DNA of 64,000 bases, from assembly GCA_964629225.1 (NCBI GenBank), contig CAZVQC010000005.1:1-64000 (forward strand), in the 5' to 3' direction. The DNA comes from RUG14199 sp964629225. GTDB lineage: Bacteria; Bacillota; Clostridia; Oscillospirales; CAG-272. Positions 34,566-43,131 of the stretch are shown one piece after another. Both the position numbers and the translations under genes were made by a program. Numbering within the stretch: the first letter of the stretch is position 1; each line of letters begins with the position of its first letter. The notes under the pieces were generated by a model that saw only the letters and a program-made list of their open reading frames with translations, was not told the DNA's origin and did no database searches.

Positions 34566-35282
34566 TCAATCAAGGTCGTTTGCCATTTCCGATATCCTGT
34601 CAAGCCGGTGCTTGACACCGGATTTTGAAATGGGGACCTTGTGGAGCCTGCCAAGCTCCGCCATTGACACCGTGTCATTTTCAAGCCGCAAATAGGCAGT
34701 CTCCCGAAGGTCCTCGGGAATAGTATCGAGTTTTCCCTTTTCCTTCAGTTTTTTGATCGCTGCGACATACTGTGCCCCGGCGGTGACAGACTTTTTTATG
34801 TTGGATGTTTCAAAGTTGTTCGCCCTATTGATATCATTTCTCGCTTCTCTTAAAAGTTTTAGATTGATCATGTCAAAAGCGATGCCGGATGCCCCGATGA
34901 AACCGAGAAACTCCTCAATGGTCTCACTGTTCTTAAAGTAGACGGTGAAACGGGAGCGGCGCACTCCGCACTTGGGGGAAAACCCTCTGCTTGAAAGCAC
35001 TTCCCGCGCACAGTCACGGAGTTTTTCATTTGGAAATGACATTTCAAGATGGTAACTTTTCTCCGGGTCGGTGACGGTGCCGAACTTGATGAAGAGGCCT
35101 CTTAAAAAGACCGCACGGCACTCGTCGCAGAGCATTCTGTCACAAACTTCGATAACGTCGTCTGCATCGTCAACGTCAAATGCCTCCGAGAGTTTTCTCT
35201 GCGTTACCCGACAGCACCCGCTCTTCGGAGGCTTCAGTATGATGAGCGAGTCTTTGACTCTCCTTGAAAAGCTCTCAGTCAA
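34566..35282 (-). CDS. whiA: WhiA-type regulator, N-terminally shortened
   Basis: DNA-binding protein needed for cell division or sporulation control in Gram-positive bacteria. The C-terminal HTH region is clear (LRETAYLRLENDTVSMAEL, SKSGVKHRL), as is LREARNDINRANNFETSN. The likely start is TTG at 35282, overlapping murB by 8 bases, giving 239 residues instead of about 310. The usual N-terminus (SFSRRVKDSL...CC) is kept, but about 70 residues holding the first LAGLIDADG-like half are missing. The frame continues without a break, so this is a compact form rather than a frameshift. Confidence 0.85.
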   Translation of the reverse strand: MTESFSRRVKDSLIILKPPKSGCCRVTQRKLSEAFDVDDADDVIEVCDRMLCDECRAVFLRGLFIKFGTVTDPEKSYHLEMSFPNEKLRDCAREVLSSRGFSPKCGVRRSRFTVYFKNSETIEEFLGFIGASGIAFDMINLKLLREARNDINRANNFETSNIKKSVTAGAQYVAAIKKLKEKGKLDTIPEDLRETAYLRLENDTVSMAELGRLHKVPISKSGVKHRLDRISEMANDLD

Positions 35283-36216
35283 GGGGCTCACCCCGTCCGA
35301 CGGTGATGACCTCACATTCGATCTCAACGCCTTCCTTTTCAAGGACGGTCTTTTTTATCAGTTCTATAAGTGCCTTAACGTCGGCACTCGTGGCACCGTT
35401 TTTATTGATAACGAAGCCGGCATGTTTTTCCGACACCTGGGCGCCACCGACAGACGCTCCCTTAAGTCCGCAGTCGTCGATCATCTTTGCGGTGAATCTG
35501 CCGGGCGCACGCTTGAAGGTGCTTCCGGCACTTGGATACTCAAGGGGCTGCTTCTCACGGCGACGGCTCATAAAATCCTCCATCTCCGCTTTTATCTCAT
35601 CCCCGTCACCGGGTTCGAGGGCGAAGGTGGCATCCAAAATGATCCTGTCACGAAAGTCTCTGTAGGAGGAATGTCGGTAGCCGAAGAAGTGATCCTCAAG
35701 GGACAGAGTCTCGACTTTCCCGGTAACGGTATCGAAATATCGGGAGCTTTCAAGCACCGCAGATACCTCTCCGCCGTAGGCGCCGGCATTCATGAGCACC
35801 GCACCGCCCACCGTTCCGGGGATACCGTAGGCGAAGGAAAGCCCCGAAAGTCCCTCCTTCTGTGCCACTCTTGAAGCCTCGGTGAAGGAGCATCCCGCAC
35901 CGAAGGTGAACTTATTTCCCTGTCTGGACACCCCGTTCACGGAAAGCATCGACAGGATGACTCCGCAATATCCCTCATCATCGAAAAGAACATTGGAGCC
36001 CTTTCCGAGGACGGTCACGGGACATCCGGCTTTTCTGGCTTCACCGACGGCAAAGGACAGTGCCGAAATATTTTCGGGTACCGCAAAGAGCTCGGCAGCA
36101 CCTCCTATCTTGAAGGTGGTGTGGTCTCTCATCGGCTCCGCTCTCAAAACGGTAAGACCGCCGTTCTTACTTGAATACTCACTGAAAACTTGAAATAGTT
36201 CTTCGTATTTTTCCAT
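35275..36216 (-). CDS. murB: UDP-N-acetylenolpyruvoylglucosamine reductase
   Basis: FAD enzyme that forms UDP-MurNAc in peptidoglycan precursor synthesis. 313 residues from the ATG at 36216, with GGAGG 5 bases upstream. FAD-binding PP-loop is VLGKGSNVLF, followed by GIPGTVGGAVLMNAGAYGGE; the catalytic region YRHSSYRD and the GSTFKR segment are present. Placed between the HAD gene and whiA in the long run. Confidence 0.96.
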   Translation of the reverse strand: MEKYEELFQVFSEYSSKNGGLTVLRAEPMRDHTTFKIGGAAELFAVPENISALSFAVGEARKAGCPVTVLGKGSNVLFDDEGYCGVILSMLSVNGVSRQGNKFTFGAGCSFTEASRVAQKEGLSGLSFAYGIPGTVGGAVLMNAGAYGGEVSAVLESSRYFDTVTGKVETLSLEDHFFGYRHSSYRDFRDRIILDATFALEPGDGDEIKAEMEDFMSRRREKQPLEYPSAGSTFKRAPGRFTAKMIDDCGLKGASVGGAQVSEKHAGFVINKNGATSADVKALIELIKKTVLEKEGVEIECEVITVGRGEPLD

Positions 36217-36227
36217 TGACACCTCCG

Positions 36228-36917
36228 TCAAAGTCCCAAGATACCGTCAAGTTCCGCAAGGTCTCCGATCACGTAGGTGGGACGTCTTCCGTCGCAGTCT
36301 CCTCCCTTCGGTGAAAACCAGCAGGAGTCGATACCGTAGCGGATCGCCCCGTCGATATCCGAAGAGGGTGAGTCACCGACAACAAGATATTTTGACAGAT
36401 CCCCGTCTCCTATCTCGTCGATTACCCCATCAAAGAAACCGGGATCCGGCTTTGCCGCCCCCATGGTCTCGGAGATGAAGACCTTTTCGATGAGGGGAGT
36501 CAGCCTTGAGACGGAAAAACGGCTGCTCTGCACCGAGGTGAGGCCGTTTGTCACAACGAAGACCCTCACCTTTCCGAATAGTCTTTTCAAAAGGTCGTAG
36601 GAGCCTGCGATCTCGAAAGTCTGCCCTCCGAGGGCACGCTCGTATGCTCCGGCTACCTTCAGGTGGGAGCCGTCTGTGATACCGTGTTTTTCAAAAAGGA
36701 TGCGGTAGCGCTCCGTTTTCAGCGCCTCTCTTGTGATGCCTCCCTTTTCAAGAAGTTTCCACAGGCTGTCATTGATGAGATGATACTCCTCGTAAATCCC
36801 GTCCGATGAAGGGACTCCGCACTCCTCAAGAGCGATCTTGAATGCCTCCCTCTCACATCTGTCGAAATCGAAAAGGGTGTTGTCGGCATCGATGAGAAGA
36901 TATTCGTACTTTCTCAT
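36228..36917 (-). CDS. HAD hydrolase, YjjG-like
   Basis: 229 residues from the ATG at 36917, which begins 1 base after the tyrS stop (TAAG-ATG). HAD motif I is DADNTLFDFD (nucleophile Asp), motif II VVTNG, motif III AAKPDPGFF (Lys) and motif IV VVGDSPSSDIDG. The cap size matches YjjG, a pyrimidine nucleotidase that cleans up non-canonical nucleotides. Assignment to YjjG itself is inference. Confidence 0.87.
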   Translation of the reverse strand: MRKYEYLLIDADNTLFDFDRCEREAFKIALEECGVPSSDGIYEEYHLINDSLWKLLEKGGITREALKTERYRILFEKHGITDGSHLKVAGAYERALGGQTFEIAGSYDLLKRLFGKVRVFVVTNGLTSVQSSRFSVSRLTPLIEKVFISETMGAAKPDPGFFDGVIDEIGDGDLSKYLVVGDSPSSDIDGAIRYGIDSCWFSPKGGDCDGRRPTYVIGDLAELDGILGL

Positions 36918-36918
36918 C

Positions 36919-38142
36919 TTATGCGAGCACCACTCGGTGGTATGTTTTCTTTCCCTTCTTAACGGTGATGCCGCCCTTGACCTGATCAAGAGTGACAGCG
37001 GCGTCAAAGCCCTCTGCCTTCACGTCATCGATCATAACGCCGCCCTGTTGGATAAGTCTCTTAGCCTCTCCCTTAGAGGGCGCAAGATTCGCCTTAACGA
37101 GAAGGTCGCAAACGAGGAGTTTTCCGTCGGTGAAATCGTCATCGGACAGTTCTGTCGTGGGCATGTTCTCGGAAACACCGCCGGCGGCAAAGACCTTCTT
37201 TGCGGTGTCCTCTGCCTTTTTAGCCTCATCTTCTCCGTGGACCATCTTGGTGAGCTCGTATGCGAGGATCTCCTTGGCACGATTGAGCTCGCTTCCCTGC
37301 CATTTGTCCATCTCGTCGATCTCTTCAATGGGAAGGAACGTGAGCATTCTGATGCATTTCAGTACGTCTGCATCCGCAACGTTTCTCCAATACTGGTAGA
37401 AATCGTAGGGAGACGTCTTGTTCGGATCGAGCCAAACTGCGTTGCCTGCGGTCTTGCCCATCTTCTTGCCCTGTGAGTCGGTGAGAAGAGTGATGGTCAT
37501 GGCGTGGGCATCCTTGCCCAGTTTCTTTCTTATCAGCTCCGTGCCCCCCAGCATGTTGCTCCACTGGTCGTCGCCGCCGAACTGCATATTGCAGCCGTAG
37601 TCCTTGAACAATTTGTAGAAATCATAGGACTGCATGATCATGTAGTTGAACTCAAGGAAGCTGAGTCCCTTCTCCATTCTCTGCTTGTAGCATTCCGCAC
37701 GGAGCATATTGTTGACTGAGAAACAAGGTCCCACCTCACGGATGAGATCCACGTAATTGAGTTTCAGGAGCCAATCGGCGTTATTGACCATCATGGCCTT
37801 GCCCTCACCGAACTCGATAAAACGTTCCATCTGGCGCTTGAAGCACTCGGCGTTGTGGTCGATGTCCTCTTTAGTCAGCATCTTTCTCATGTCGGTCCTG
37901 CCGGAGGGGTCTCCTATCATCGTGGTACCGCCGCCTATGAGAGCGATGGGACGGTTTCCCGCAAGCTGGAGCCTCTTCATGAGAGTCAGTGCCATAAAAT
38001 GACCTGCCGTGAGGCTGTCTGCAGTGCAGTCAAACCCGATGTAGAAGGTGGCCTTTCCCTCGTTGACCATGGTACTGATCTCCTCTTCATTGGTGACCTG
38101 AGCGATCAGTCCTCTTGCTTTCAGTTCGTCGTAAAGTTTCAA
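36919..38142 (-). CDS. tyrS: Tyrosyl-tRNA synthetase
   Basis: Class I synthetase charging tRNA-Tyr. About 407 residues from a TTG at 38142 (KLYDELKARGL by family homology). The HIGH-equivalent is TADSLTAGHF and the KMSKS-equivalent is KMGKTAGNA, both normal in this TyrS type. A C-terminal S4 domain starts near 340. No ribosome site directly precedes the TTG; a six-codon frame with a good site ends on it (see the leader entry). No T-box leader is present. Confidence 0.93.
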   Translation of the reverse strand: MKLYDELKARGLIAQVTNEEEISTMVNEGKATFYIGFDCTADSLTAGHFMALTLMKRLQLAGNRPIALIGGGTTMIGDPSGRTDMRKMLTKEDIDHNAECFKRQMERFIEFGEGKAMMVNNADWLLKLNYVDLIREVGPCFSVNNMLRAECYKQRMEKGLSFLEFNYMIMQSYDFYKLFKDYGCNMQFGGDDQWSNMLGGTELIRKKLGKDAHAMTITLLTDSQGKKMGKTAGNAVWLDPNKTSPYDFYQYWRNVADADVLKCIRMLTFLPIEEIDEMDKWQGSELNRAKEILAYELTKMVHGEDEAKKAEDTAKKVFAAGGVSENMPTTELSDDDFTDGKLLVCDLLVKANLAPSKGEAKRLIQQGGVMIDDVKAEGFDAAVTLDQVKGGITVKKGKKTYHRVVLA

Positions 38143-38159
38143 TTTTCCGGTTGCGGCAT
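38139..38159 (-). CDS. Possible six-codon leader peptide coupled to tyrS
   Basis: ATG CCG CAA CCG GAA AAT TGA encodes MPQPEN. AAAGGAG lies 8 bases upstream (38174-38168), and the TGA overlaps the TTG start of tyrS as TTGA. Ribosomes ending here could restart on tyrS. The stem GCGGC/GCCGC sits between the site and the start. This is a reading of the local layout, not a proven gene. Confidence 0.4.
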   Translation of the reverse strand: MPQPEN

Positions 38160-38206
38160 TCGCCGCACTCCTTTCGTGATTTATCTTGATGTTATTATCA
38201 GCAATT

Positions 38207-39904
38207 TTATTTTTCGTGCTTATCAAGCATCTCCACAGCCGCTTTTATCTGTTTGTCGGTGATGTTGATGCCTCCTATTATCCGAGACAACTCTCCGATC
38301 CTTCCCTCTCGGTCAAGCTCGGTCACCCTACTCTCAACTCTGCCGTCCCGTTCCGCCTTGGAGATCTTAAGATGGCAGTCGGCAATGGAGGCGATCTGTG
38401 CCGAGTGGGTGATGCAAATCACTTGACCCGACGAGGACATTTCGGAAAGTTTGATCCCGATGCGCTCGGATGTGGCACCGGAAACTCCCGCATCTATCTC
38501 GTCAAACACCGAGGTCAACGACTTGCATCCCGACTGCATGGTGCTCTTCACCGCAAGCATGATACGGGACAGCTCTCCTCCGGAGGCTATCCTTCCGATA
38601 GGCTGGAGGCCGTCGCCCACGTTAGTTCCCACAAGGAACTCAACATCATCCTTTCCGTCGGAGGAAAATACCGTTTTTCCCTTTCCGTCAAGGCGTGTCT
38701 TCACCGAGATCAAAAATCTTACCTTCGGCATGTCAAGCTCGGTGAGCACCGAGGTTATCCTCGGTGACAGGTCGGATGCCGCTTTAAGGCGAAGTTCACT
38801 GAGCACTTTGGAAGCGGAAAAAGCCTTCTTCTCGGCATCCCTCACCGCTTGGCGGGCATCCTCAAGAGCATCATCCCCGTTTTCAATCTCACCGATGCGG
38901 CTTTTTATCTCATTTTTCTTCTCAATGATGTCAGAGACAGTGTCACCGTATCTGTTTTTCAACTTCTTGATGAGAGCAAGCCTCGTCTCCACCATGTCAA
39001 GCTTCTTTTCCGGGTCGTCAACGTCGCAATCACCCAAAAGATCCGCTATCCGCTCGGAGATATCAAATAGTTCACTGCGAATATCATCGAGACGGATCGC
39101 CGTCTCTTCCGCATCCTCAAAAACGTCCGCAAGACCTCTTATGGCGGCTGCCGCCCTGTCCACCATGTAGCAGGCGGTAACTCCCTTTTCGTTGTCCGCA
39201 AGGGTCCTTTTCACAACGGAGACGCTCTTTGATATCTTCTCGATACTGCGGAGCTTCAGCCTCAGTCTTTCCAGTTTTTCTTCTTCCTCGGGATCCGAAA
39301 GCCCGGCTCTGTCGATCTCCGAGTAGCGATGCTTCAAGATGTCAAGAATCATCTCTCTGTCATCGAGAGAGGTCTTCAGTTTTTCAAGACGGCTCTCGGC
39401 ATCTCTCAGCTCTTTATAAGCGGCTCTGTAGCACTCAATTTCGCGTTCGTTCCCGATATAAGAGTCAAGAAGAGCGGTCAGCTCCGACTTTTCCGTCAGT
39501 GTTCCGCTGTCAAACTGACCATGGATCGCCGCAAGTTTTTTTGCCACCTGCTTAAGCACCGAAACACCGACAACTCTCGAATTGATCTTGGCGGTGGTCT
39601 TTCCCTCGGCGCTCAGTGTCCTTCTTATGAAGATCTGACCGTTTTCGTCGGGAGACGCTCCCGCAGACTCAAGATCCGCGCGTATCCCCTCAAGTCCACC
39701 GAAGAGAAGCGATACCTCCGCCATGCTCTCACCGGTTCGAACAAGTTCCTTATCCGCCTTGCCACCGAGGGCAAAGCAGATACAGTCGATGATGACGGAC
39801 TTTCCGGCACCGGTCTCGCCGGTCATGACGGTGAAGCCCTCACGCAAGTCACAGCTGAGCTCTTTTATCACCGCACAGTTGGAAATAAAAATGTTTTCAA
39901 GCAT
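38207..39904 (-). CDS. recN: DNA repair protein RecN
   Basis: SMC-like ATPase that joins DNA ends in double-strand break repair. 565 residues. Walker A is TGETGAGKSVIID near 28; two coiled-coil arms follow (about 155-370); the ABC signature is ASGGELSRIML and Walker B SVFDEIDAG. ArgR and NAD kinase directly upstream is a classic Firmicutes arrangement. Gap to argR is 13 bases. Confidence 0.97.
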   Translation of the reverse strand: MLENIFISNCAVIKELSCDLREGFTVMTGETGAGKSVIIDCICFALGGKADKELVRTGESMAEVSLLFGGLEGIRADLESAGASPDENGQIFIRRTLSAEGKTTAKINSRVVGVSVLKQVAKKLAAIHGQFDSGTLTEKSELTALLDSYIGNEREIECYRAAYKELRDAESRLEKLKTSLDDREMILDILKHRYSEIDRAGLSDPEEEEKLERLRLKLRSIEKISKSVSVVKRTLADNEKGVTACYMVDRAAAAIRGLADVFEDAEETAIRLDDIRSELFDISERIADLLGDCDVDDPEKKLDMVETRLALIKKLKNRYGDTVSDIIEKKNEIKSRIGEIENGDDALEDARQAVRDAEKKAFSASKVLSELRLKAASDLSPRITSVLTELDMPKVRFLISVKTRLDGKGKTVFSSDGKDDVEFLVGTNVGDGLQPIGRIASGGELSRIMLAVKSTMQSGCKSLTSVFDEIDAGVSGATSERIGIKLSEMSSSGQVICITHSAQIASIADCHLKISKAERDGRVESRVTELDREGRIGELSRIIGGINITDKQIKAAVEMLDKHEK

Positions 39905-39917
39905 GAAAAGCTCCTTA

Positions 39918-40373
39918 TCAACCCTTGCCTATCATCCGTCTAATCTCATCGCAAAGAGCGAGGGCGGCCTCCGGGGTGTGGGTGACTGCGAATATGGTGT
40001 CGTCTCCGCCGACACAACCGAGGATGTCAAACTCATCGGTGGAATCAAGATTGAACGCCACCGCTTGGGCAAGTCCCGGAAAAGTCCTTATCACCACGAT
40101 ATTCATAGCCGCCTCAACGGACTTTACCGAGGAGAGGAACGCAGCATTGTAGATGTGGTTCTTTTCTTCGGCAACGGCGGAGGGAGCCACGTATTTGTAG
40201 CCGCCCTTCTCGCTTGATACCTTCACCAGTTTCAATTCCCGAATGTCTCTTGACACCGTAGCCTGCGTGACGGAAAAACCCATGTTGGCAAGCTTCGATA
40301 TCAGTTCCTCCTGAGTCTCGACATCTCCCGTGGATATCAGTTCAAGTATTGCATCCTGTCTTTTGTTTTTCAT
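39918..40373 (-). CDS. argR: Arginine repressor
   Basis: 151 residues from the ATG at 40373 (MKNKRQDAILEL), with AAAGGA 6 bases upstream. The N-terminal winged helix carries FSVTQATVSRDIRELKL; the C-terminal hexamer and arginine-binding domain includes GCVGGDDTIF. It controls arginine metabolism genes and is found here, as in Bacillus, just before recN. Confidence 0.96.
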   Translation of the reverse strand: MKNKRQDAILELISTGDVETQEELISKLANMGFSVTQATVSRDIRELKLVKVSSEKGGYKYVAPSAVAEEKNHIYNAAFLSSVKSVEAAMNIVVIRTFPGLAQAVAFNLDSTDEFDILGCVGGDDTIFAVTHTPEAALALCDEIRRMIGKG

Positions 40374-40384
40374 GATATTTCCTT

Positions 40385-41257
40385 TCAAAAGGGCCTTTCC
40401 GAGAGTTTTCTGTGGAGGACGTTGAGGAATCCTCCCTCTTTTACTCTCACCAGCCTCGTTACGGTATCGCTTTTTTTCACTGTTATCGTGTCGTCGCAGA
40501 ATATCTCCACGTTCTCACGCCCGTCTGCGGTAAGAAACATTCTGTTCTCCCTGCAATGAGGATCCTTCACAGTCAGGACCGAGTCCCCCCTGAAAACGAT
40601 GGGACGAAGCCCAAGGGAATGGGGGCAGATGGGCGTTGCGAGAAGACATTCCACCGACTGGTAGATCAGTGGTCCTCCCGCCGACATGGAATAGGCACTG
40701 GAGCCGGTGGGAGTGGAGATGACGATGCCGTCGGCAGCATAGCCGGTAATGAAAACACCGTCGCAGAAAAGATCAAATGACGACAGCCTTGACACGGGTC
40801 CGTTTGACAGAACAACGTCGTTGAGACAGGGTCTTATCCTAACGTTCCTGCCGTCTCTTCCGGTTATAACGCAGTCAAGCATCATCCTGCTTTCCGTCTT
40901 GAAGTCACCGTTCAATATTTTCGAGAAAAGATGGATCTCACCGAACTCAAGCTCCGCAAGATATCCGAGAGAGCCGAAGTTGATACCGACTATCGGTATC
41001 GACAGCCCCGACGAGCGCCTTGCCGCTTCGATTATGGAGCCGTCTCCTCCCATGACCACTATCAGCTCCGCCCCCAAGTAGAGCTCCTCTTCCGGAAGGA
41101 AGCGGACGAAGTCGGGGGTCGAGCCGAACTGATCCTTAAGATCCAATGACACCCTGACACGGGCTCCAAGATCTCCGAGTGCTTCGGCTACCTTTTTTAC
41201 CGCCGCCGGCTCGATCGTCTTCTTAAGACCGAAGAACAGAACACATTCCCTCAGCAA
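40385..41257 (-). CDS. nadK: NAD kinase
   Basis: Makes NADP from NAD. 290 residues. Key motifs are VMGGDGSIIEAAR, NFGSLGYLAEL and STPTGSSAYSMSAGGP. TTG start at 41257 with GGAAGGAG 7 bases upstream, overlapping tlyA by 7 bases. Confidence 0.96.
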   Translation of the reverse strand: MLRECVLFFGLKKTIEPAAVKKVAEALGDLGARVRVSLDLKDQFGSTPDFVRFLPEEELYLGAELIVVMGGDGSIIEAARRSSGLSIPIVGINFGSLGYLAELEFGEIHLFSKILNGDFKTESRMMLDCVITGRDGRNVRIRPCLNDVVLSNGPVSRLSSFDLFCDGVFITGYAADGIVISTPTGSSAYSMSAGGPLIYQSVECLLATPICPHSLGLRPIVFRGDSVLTVKDPHCRENRMFLTADGRENVEIFCDDTITVKKSDTVTRLVRVKEGGFLNVLHRKLSERPF

Positions 41258-42015
41258 AGTACCACTCCTTCCACGGTTTCATCACCGATCCTATCGCCGT
41301 GACCCTTTGCGAACAGTGCGAGGAATTCACGGTTACCGTCTCCACCTTTGATGGGAGACTCGGTGAGCTTTGTGCAGACAAGTCCTGCTCTGTCTGCCGC
41401 TTCTATAACTTTTTTAACAGCAGAAAGATGCTGTTTTTTATCCTTCACGATCCCGCCCTTGGAAAGGGCACTTCTGCCGCACTCGAATTGAGGCTTTATA
41501 AGGGACACCAGAACGCCGTCATCCTTCAGCACCGATGATACCGGAGAGAGTACCAGTGTCTGGGAGATGAAAGAGATATCCATCACTGCAATTTCAAAGA
41601 CGCCCACTGCATCGGCCGAGAGCATCTTCGCATTGAATCCCTCAAGATCCGTCACTCTGGGATCCTTCACAAGACTCGGATCCAATTGTCCGTGACCGGA
41701 ATCAACGGCAGTTACGGATGCGGCCCCTCTTTTGAGAAGGCAATCGGTGAAGCCTCCCGTAGAGGCCCCCACGTCGATGGCGGAAAGTCCGGTCACATCC
41801 AAGTCGAACGCATCAAGGGCAAAATCAAGCTTCACTCCGCCTCTGCCGACAAAGTCAAAGGCTTCCTTTGTCACCCTCACATCCCCGTCACAGTTCTCGG
41901 AAGGTCTCGTTACTACCCGTCCGTTTACGGTGACGAGCCCCTTGAGTATCAGCTCCTTAGCGTAGCTTCTGCTTTTGGCAAGGCCGCTTTCCGCAAGAAA
42001 AACGTCAAGTCTCAT
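41251..42015 (-). CDS. tlyA: TlyA family rRNA 2'-O-methyltransferase
   Basis: 254 residues. The N-terminal S4 RNA-binding domain (RLDVFLAESGLAKSRSYAK) is followed by a FtsJ-like SAM methyltransferase domain (IDVGASTGGFTDCLL; KPQFE). Members methylate 16S and 23S rRNA ribose. Starts with an ATGA overlap at the ispA stop; the order ispA-tlyA-nadK is common in Clostridia. Confidence 0.94.
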   Translation of the reverse strand: MRLDVFLAESGLAKSRSYAKELILKGLVTVNGRVVTRPSENCDGDVRVTKEAFDFVGRGGVKLDFALDAFDLDVTGLSAIDVGASTGGFTDCLLKRGAASVTAVDSGHGQLDPSLVKDPRVTDLEGFNAKMLSADAVGVFEIAVMDISFISQTLVLSPVSSVLKDDGVLVSLIKPQFECGRSALSKGGIVKDKKQHLSAVKKVIEAADRAGLVCTKLTESPIKGGDGNREFLALFAKGHGDRIGDETVEGVVLC

Positions 42016-42887
42016 TTCACTCTCTTGTCAAGATATCGGGGCAGCTCCCTGAGGAAGCCCTCGGTGTCGTAGGGGGCAATGACCGCCGCCGCCCGTTCCG
42101 AGAGACTTGCACACTCGGCCTCGGCCTCTTGGGGAGTCATGAAAGACAGAGCGTTGACTCTGCCGTTCTCCGAGTCGATACCCGTCTTCTTTCCAAGAAC
42201 CGATGCATCTCCGAAAAGATCCAAAAGATCGTCTCTTATCTGAAAAGCAAGACCGATGCACTCACAGTACTCCGAAATGGCATCGACGGCACCCTCATCG
42301 CCGGCACCATCGGTAGCCGCTACGTGTCCGAGCAGAGATGCCGCTTTTATCAGAGCCGCAGTCTTCATGCTGTGGAGCCGCTTAAGTTCCGCAAGATCGG
42401 TGCTTGAGCCCTCAAGGTCGATCTGCTGTCCTCCCGCCATACCCAAAGGACCTGCAAGACGGGCCAGCACTCTGCAACCGAGAGCCGCCGCTTTTTCACA
42501 TGGATGGGATGCAGCTCTCTCGAAAGCACAGGTGAGAAGAGCATCTCCCGCAAGAAGAGCGGTTGCCTCTCCGAACGCCTTGTGGCAGGAGGGCTTTCCC
42601 CGTCTCATGTCGTCATCGTCCATGCAGGGGAGGTCGTCGTGGATCAGGGAATAGGACTGTATCATCTCAAGCGCCGCCGCAAAGTCAAGCGACTCCCTCG
42701 GATCCTTCCCGAAGGCACGACAGGTCTCAAGCACCAGAACGGCACGTATCCTTTTTCCCCCGCCCAACAGCGAGTATCTCATGGCATCTCTCAGCTTGCC
42801 CTCTCCGATCACATCCCGTGACGTGACCTTTTCAAGATATTCCTCAACCAAAGCGGCATCTGCCGCAATTATTTTTCCTACTTCCAC
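42012..42887 (-). CDS. ispA: Polyprenyl (farnesyl/geranyl) diphosphate synthase
   Basis: Isoprenoid chain-forming enzyme. About 291 residues from a GTG at 42887 (VEVGKIIAAD), with GAGG 5 bases upstream; longer starts would overlap xseB more. First Asp-rich motif is IHDDLPCMDDDD, second is QIRDDLLDLFGD; GGGKRIRAVL is the substrate-binding start. Chain length is probably C15 by family. Start is moderately certain. Confidence 0.92.
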   Translation of the reverse strand: MEVGKIIAADAALVEEYLEKVTSRDVIGEGKLRDAMRYSLLGGGKRIRAVLVLETCRAFGKDPRESLDFAAALEMIQSYSLIHDDLPCMDDDDMRRGKPSCHKAFGEATALLAGDALLTCAFERAASHPCEKAAALGCRVLARLAGPLGMAGGQQIDLEGSSTDLAELKRLHSMKTAALIKAASLLGHVAATDGAGDEGAVDAISEYCECIGLAFQIRDDLLDLFGDASVLGKKTGIDSENGRVNALSFMTPQEAEAECASLSERAAAVIAPYDTEGFLRELPRYLDKRVK

Positions 42888-42894
42888 GAGCGCC

Positions 42895-43131
42895 TCACAT
42901 CCCGACTTCGGCGGCGGGATTGAAATCACTCTCACCGTCCTCAGTCAATAGCTTCACTTTTTTGATGGCGGCATCAAGCTCACCCTCGCATCTTTTCACA
43001 AGGGTGACCCCTTCCTCAAAGAGGGTAAGTGACCTTTCAAGCTCCAAGGAGCCGCGTTCCAGCTCCGCCACTATCTCCTCAAGCCTCGAAAGCGAGGCTT
43101 CAAAGCTCATTTTCTCATTCTTTTCTTCCAT
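42895..43131 (-). CDS. xseB: Exodeoxyribonuclease VII small subunit
   Basis: 78 residues, a coiled helical protein (FEASLSRLEEIVAELERG; LEEGVTL-type segment seen as LFEEGVTLVKRCE) that binds XseA. The start at 43131 overlaps xseA; ATG 43110 (MSFEASL) is a good alternative and is the usual family start. Confidence 0.93.
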   Translation of the reverse strand: MEEKNEKMSFEASLSRLEEIVAELERGSLELERSLTLFEEGVTLVKRCEGELDAAIKKVKLLTEDGESDFNPAAEVGM

